Source of the DNA: UBA11579 sp039714215
GTDB lineage: Bacteria > Chloroflexota > Anaerolineae > Anaerolineales > UBA11579
Reading direction: 5' to 3'
Length of the DNA: 16,803 nt
Assembly: GCA_039714215.1 (NCBI GenBank)
Contig: JBDLJU010000042.1
Location: forward strand, 1 to 16,803
Shown: in pieces, positions 13,911 to 16,803 of the stretch
Position numbering within the stretch: position 1 is the stretch's first letter
How the letters are laid out: each line of letters starts with the position of its first letter
Notes under the pieces: model-generated
What the model was told of the DNA's origin: nothing
The model's database searches: none
Seen by the model: only the letters and a program-made list of their open reading frames with translations
Made by a program: the position numbers and the translations under genes

Positions 13911-14312
13911 TTATCCCTTAATCAGTGCTGCCCACCTCTGCCGGTGCAGCCTGCCGTAAATCCACCATCCAATCATTCCTCCAACCAGATCCACCCCCAG
14001 GTCAAACCACTCCGGACCGCCAAACGCCCGCCCTTTGACCTGCAGCTGGAGCATCTCCTGGAGCAAGGCAACCACCAGCAAGATCGCTGCAACCAGAAGG
14101 GCAGTTTTAACATTCTGCGGCAAACGCAGCGCATACAGCACCAGGATCACCAGCCCGGCAAACAGCGCCAGGTGAGCGATCACATGCGCCCACTCTGCCA
14201 GAAACACGCTGTCGAAGTTGTGGCGCACAAAATCAGACTCGCGCCGCAGCCAGTTGAGCGGAAAAATCATCGCACAGATCCAAAAGATCAATAGCCAGGT
14301 TCGCTTTTTCAT
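13911..14312 (-). CDS. VanZ-like family membrane protein
   Basis: A 133-residue protein with four membrane helices: after KKR, LLIFWICAMIFPLNWL; then AHVIAHLALFAGLVILVLYAL; then ALLVAAILLVVALLQEM; then DLVGGMIGWWIYG. The stretch LLQEMLQLQ followed by AFGGPEWFDLGVDLVGGMIG is the VanZ-like hallmark (E...Q, D...D..G...G). The family is named for a teicoplanin-resistance protein, but most members are uncharacterised envelope proteins, so resistance should not be assumed. I chose ATG 14312 over the in-frame ATG at 14348 because a promoter places the transcript start at this codon. It converges with the thrB-like gene (17-bp gap) and diverges from prmA. Its 3' third is duplicated in two decayed fragments to the left. 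Confidence 0.85.
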   Translation of the reverse strand: MKKRTWLLIFWICAMIFPLNWLRRESDFVRHNFDSVFLAEWAHVIAHLALFAGLVILVLYALRLPQNVKTALLVAAILLVVALLQEMLQLQVKGRAFGGPEWFDLGVDLVGGMIGWWIYGRLHRQRWAALIKG

Positions 14313-14348
14313 AGCCGGGATTATCCCGTACTCCCTGCCAAACAGCAA
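14313..14348 (-). promoter_or_regulatory. Leaderless promoter of the VanZ-like gene
   Basis: Read on the minus strand: TTGCTG (14348-14343) as -35, a 17-bp spacer, GATAAT (14325-14320) as -10, then seven bases to ATG 14312. The -10 sits in a near-palindrome CGGGATAATCCCG, a possible operator. No Shine-Dalgarno at normal distance. Confidence 0.55.
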
Positions 14349-14368
14349 GCAGGCGGGTGCCAGGCTTT

Positions 14369-14408
14369 AAGCACCTGAGTGCTTGCCAGACCCTGCTATA
14401 ATTGCCCC
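14369..14408 (+). promoter_or_regulatory. Leaderless prmA promoter with overlapping inverted repeat
   Basis: A consensus TATAAT (14397-14402) is followed by six bases, TGCCCC, and ATG 14409. There is no Shine-Dalgarno and no recognisable -35; instead the inverted repeat AAGCAC-CTGA-GTGCTT (14369-14384) covers the -35 position and could bind an activator or repressor. Confidence 0.6.
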
Positions 14409-15326
14409 ATGTCAAACAAATCCTGGCTGGAAGTATCCCTGGAGGTCGACGGCGAGCTGGCTGAAGCGGTTGCTGAAGTGCTTGCTCGCTATGCCCCCGG
14501 CGGGGTGGTGGTTGCCAGCACGGCGATCGAGGCTGGCCCAGATGAATACGGTAAACCCGTGGGCCCGATGCGGGTCTGCGCCTACCTGCCGGCTGATCAG
14601 CAGTTGGAGCAGGTCCGCCAGCAGGTTGAGCAGTCGCTCCACTATCTGGGGATGATCCAACCGCTGCCTGCCCCGGTGTTCACCCCGATCGTCGATCAAA
14701 ACTGGATGGAATCCTGGAAGCAGCACTACCAACCGGTCGAAATTGGCGAGCGTTTGCTGGTTCTCCCGGCCTGGATTGATCCGCCGGAGACCGGGAGATT
14801 GATCCTCAAGATCGACCCTGGGATGGCTTTCGGCACCGGCACGCACCCCACCACCCAGCTCAGCCTGACTTTACTTGAGCGCTACGTGGGGCCTGGTGAC
14901 ACCGTGCTCGATATTGGCTGCGGATCTGGGATTCTGGCAGTTGCCGCCCGTAAGCTGGGCGCAGAGCAGGCTTACGGTGTGGACATTGATCCGGTTGCCG
15001 CTGAAATCTCAAACCAAACCGCAGCAGACAACCAGGTGCTCAGCGGGATCGATTTTAAAGCCGGCTCGGTGACCGATGTGCTTGCCGGAAAATTTCCGAT
15101 CAAACAAGCCCCGGTGGTGGTCGCCAACATCCTTACCCATATCCTCGTTGCGATATTTAAGGACGGTCTCGCAGACCTGGTTGCCCCTGGTGGTGTGCTG
15201 CTGCTCTCCGGCATCCTCGAGGAGCGCGAAGGGGATATCCTCGCTGCAGTTGACGAACACAAACTCACTGTGATCGAACGCATCCAGCTCGATGATTGGC
15301 TCGGGTTGGCGTTAAAAGCAAAATAA
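14409..15326 (+). CDS. prmA: Ribosomal protein L11 methyltransferase PrmA
   Basis: A 305-residue methyltransferase that uses SAM to methylate ribosomal protein L11. Residues 1-about 95 form the substrate-recognition domain (SWLEVSLEVDGELAEAVAEV). The family hallmark DPGMAFGTGTHPTT is at 136-149, the SAM loop DIGCGSG at 168-174, VDIDP at 191-195, and the catalytic-site motif VANIL at 238-242. All match PrmA of normal length. I chose ATG 14409 over an in-frame start at 14379 because the added residues precede the usual first strand and a TATAAT lies exactly six bases before this ATG. It is divergent from the VanZ-like gene, and the DUF695 gene follows 18 nt after its stop, probably on the same transcript. 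Confidence 0.96.
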   Translation: MSNKSWLEVSLEVDGELAEAVAEVLARYAPGGVVVASTAIEAGPDEYGKPVGPMRVCAYLPADQQLEQVRQQVEQSLHYLGMIQPLPAPVFTPIVDQNWMESWKQHYQPVEIGERLLVLPAWIDPPETGRLILKIDPGMAFGTGTHPTTQLSLTLLERYVGPGDTVLDIGCGSGILAVAARKLGAEQAYGVDIDPVAAEISNQTAADNQVLSGIDFKAGSVTDVLAGKFPIKQAPVVVANILTHILVAIFKDGLADLVAPGGVLLLSGILEEREGDILAAVDEHKLTVIERIQLDDWLGLALKAK

Positions 15327-15344
15327 ATCCTGGAGGCCTTCATC

Positions 15345-15794
15345 ATGTTCAAGAAAAAATACCCGTCGATTGAGGAACTTGTAATCAAAGAAGAATGGGG
15401 ATTGTCACAAGGGACCTATCAGGACAAAGCAATTTTTATCCGGGCGAATAAGGGGCTGAAAAAAATTGCGAGACACCCTCAATACCCCCATCAAGTTGGC
15501 GTTGCTGTTCCATTGAACAATCCCAATGAACATGGCCTCCCCATATCTGCTGAGGGTGAGCAGCTGAATGAGATCGAAGATCAATTGGTGGACGCTCTTG
15601 AAGTAAAAAACGAATCCGTTTTTGTCGGGGCAATTTCCACCAATGGGATGCGGGAGTTTGTCTTTTATACCTCTGACCCAGAGCAAGTTATCGAAAAAAT
15701 AAATGCGGTTCAGGAAAAAACCGAGACTCACAAAATTCAGCTGATCATTCAGGAGGACAAAGATTGGCTGACCTATAAAACCATGGTGGAATAA
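15345..15794 (+). CDS. DUF695 family protein
   Basis: A 149-residue soluble protein matching the DUF695 family (PF05117) of unknown function. Seen in order: an opening E-W motif (EEWGLSQGTYQDKAIFIRAN), KKIARHPQYPHQVGVAVPL, NEHGLPISAEGEQLNEIEDQ, then FVGAISTNGMREFVFYTSD and a final QLIIQEDKDWLTYK. These NG.REF.FYT and EDKDW..Y segments are typical of the family. No catalytic residues are known. TGGAGG at 15331-15336 is 8 nt before the ATG, so unlike its prmA neighbour it uses a classical ribosome-binding site, as expected for the second gene of an operon. It ends 12 nt before a strong terminator. Confidence 0.85.
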   Translation: MFKKKYPSIEELVIKEEWGLSQGTYQDKAIFIRANKGLKKIARHPQYPHQVGVAVPLNNPNEHGLPISAEGEQLNEIEDQLVDALEVKNESVFVGAISTNGMREFVFYTSDPEQVIEKINAVQEKTETHKIQLIIQEDKDWLTYKTMVE

Positions 15795-15806
15795 TTTTCC
15801 GCTCAT

Positions 15807-15844
15807 AAAAAAAGACGAGAGCTATTCGACTCTCGTCTTTTTTT
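15807..15844. terminator. Bidirectional rho-independent terminator
   Basis: An A-run (15807-15813), stem GACGAGAG (15814-15821), loop CTATTCGA, stem CTCTCGTC (15830-15837) and a T-run (15838-15844). The flanking runs extend the pairing and give a U-tail on either strand. It ends the prmA-DUF695 transcript and the leftward DegV gene. Confidence 0.93.
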
Positions 15845-15866
15845 ATCAGAGTAATTTTGCCATTTA

Positions 15867-16721
15867 TTATTCGTAACCGGCCATATAACAAAAACCCAGT
15901 GTGCCCGGTCCTGCCTGTACCCCAAGTGCCGGGCTGAGGGCTGAGATCGTGGTTTCGGCAAAATCCATGCGGGACCTGGCCATTTCCAACAACTGCTGAG
16001 CAGCCTCAGGCACGTTGGCATGCATCACACCCAGCTGGACCGGTGAGCGTCCGCCAATCCGGTCTTCAAGCAGTTCCACCAGACGGGTCATCGCCTTTTT
16101 CATCGTGCGCACCTGTTCAAGACCTTCCAGTACGCTGTCCTGGAATTCCAGGATTGGTTTAACGTTCAGGGCTGTGCCAATGAAACGTTTGGCAGTGCCG
16201 ATCCGCCCGCCGCGGTGAAGGAATTCAAGGGTATCCACCAAAAAGAGCACACCGGAATGGTCACGGGCTTGCTCGGCAATCTGTTTGCATTCCGCCAGGC
16301 TGGCGCCCGCCGCGGATGCTTTGGCAGCTTTCAGGATCGGCCAACCAGATCCCATTGAGGTCAGGTGGGTATCGACGATCTCGATATTGGCGTTGGGCAG
16401 CATTTCCTTGGCCTGGGTGGCAGAGGACATTGTCCCTGAGAGCTTGCCGGTCAGGAAAATCCCCAGCACGTCATAGCCCTGGTTTAACATTTTCTCGTAA
16501 CTTTTCCGCATCATCTCTGGGGAGGGCTGTGAAGTGGTCGGCATTACTTTGGCGGTTTGCAGCCTTTCGTAAAACTCCTTGGGGGAGATATCGACCCCGT
16601 CGAGCAGCTCTTCTCCATCCCAAATTACTACGACAGGGGAGATTTCAATTGGGAAATTTTTTATCAGTTCATCAGGAATGTAGGCAGTGCTGTCAATTAC
16701 AATACCAACTTTATTAGCCAT
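15867..16721 (-). CDS. DegV-family fatty-acid-binding protein (FakB-like)
   Basis: A 284-residue DegV-fold protein. DegV proteins bind a fatty acid and, in FakAB systems, present it to the kinase FakA for phosphorylation and membrane lipid use. Motifs: GIVIDSTAYIP at 6-16, PTTSQPSPE at 61-69, FLTGKLSGTMSSA at 89-101 and LEFLHRGGRIG at 165-175, the last two forming the lipid carboxylate and headgroup region in family structures. Length is standard. AAAGGAG is 7 nt before the ATG. No FakA-type kinase is in the window, so the partner must be elsewhere. It is read toward the prmA-DUF695 unit and shares their terminator. The remaining 82 bp to the window end hold only its upstream region. Confidence 0.95.
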   Translation of the reverse strand: MANKVGIVIDSTAYIPDELIKNFPIEISPVVVIWDGEELLDGVDISPKEFYERLQTAKVMPTTSQPSPEMMRKSYEKMLNQGYDVLGIFLTGKLSGTMSSATQAKEMLPNANIEIVDTHLTSMGSGWPILKAAKASAAGASLAECKQIAEQARDHSGVLFLVDTLEFLHRGGRIGTAKRFIGTALNVKPILEFQDSVLEGLEQVRTMKKAMTRLVELLEDRIGGRSPVQLGVMHANVPEAAQQLLEMARSRMDFAETTISALSPALGVQAGPGTLGFCYMAGYE

Positions 16722-16803
16722 TTTTGCGCTCCTTTTGAGTGCTGATTGATAGAAAACAGCCAGTGTGGTTATTAACCCATCCTGTCCTTCGAGGATGCGG
16801 CAA

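Noticed and set aside
13911..14312. Calling the VanZ-like gene a glycopeptide-resistance determinant
   Set aside because: VanZ-like membrane proteins are widespread and mostly uncharacterised, and no van ligase or regulator is present.

Overview
The window looks like a chromosomal segment of an Anaerolineae-type Chloroflexota bacterium. This is inferred from gene content and style (C39-like peptidase fused to TPRs behind a Pro/Thr linker, NatAB/YhaQP-type exporter, single-domain DegV, DUF695 protein, leaderless starts) and not from a marker gene. No rRNA, tRNA, CRISPR array or transposase was seen.

Layout. 1-817: the 3' part of a membrane-protein gene overlapping a small winged-helix regulator. 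818-1184: intergenic DNA with two hairpins and a leaderless promoter. 1185-2636: a membrane-anchored C39-like/TPR protein, then a 49-residue membrane peptide gene. A 32-bp palindromic bidirectional terminator (2657-2689) separates these from a minus-strand ABC-2 exporter operon (ATPase at 6073-5183, permeases at 5177-3948 and 3951-2716). The operon is preceded by a 48-bp array of 8-bp repeats.

6177-12940 is visibly AT-richer and reads as an accessory island. Its core is a bacterial RNA-repair cassette: Hen1 (RNA 3'-terminal 2'-O-methyltransferase) and Pnkp (5' kinase / 2',3' phosphatase / adenylyltransferase), joined by an ATGA overlap. The cassette lies between two 54-bp direct repeats (50/54 identical) whose starts are exactly 4380 bp apart. 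Downstream are an unrecognised PH-like/five-helix membrane protein and a tandem pair of small three-helix membrane proteins, the first broken by one in-frame stop. Two decayed 3'-end fragments of a VanZ-like gene also lie here, in the same orientation as the intact VanZ-like gene at 14312-13911.

12943-16803 returns to ordinary chromosome: a homoserine-kinase-type phosphotransferase (thrB-like), the VanZ-like gene, prmA divergent from it, a DUF695 protein, a bidirectional terminator and a DegV-family lipid-binding protein.

How the genes work together: the three ABC genes form one exporter. Hen1 and Pnkp heal, seal and protect RNA cut by ribotoxins. The best leads are the repeats and gene fragments bounding the RNA-repair cassette, the 8-bp array before the exporter, and the repeated pattern of a -10 box placed 6-9 nt before a start codon.
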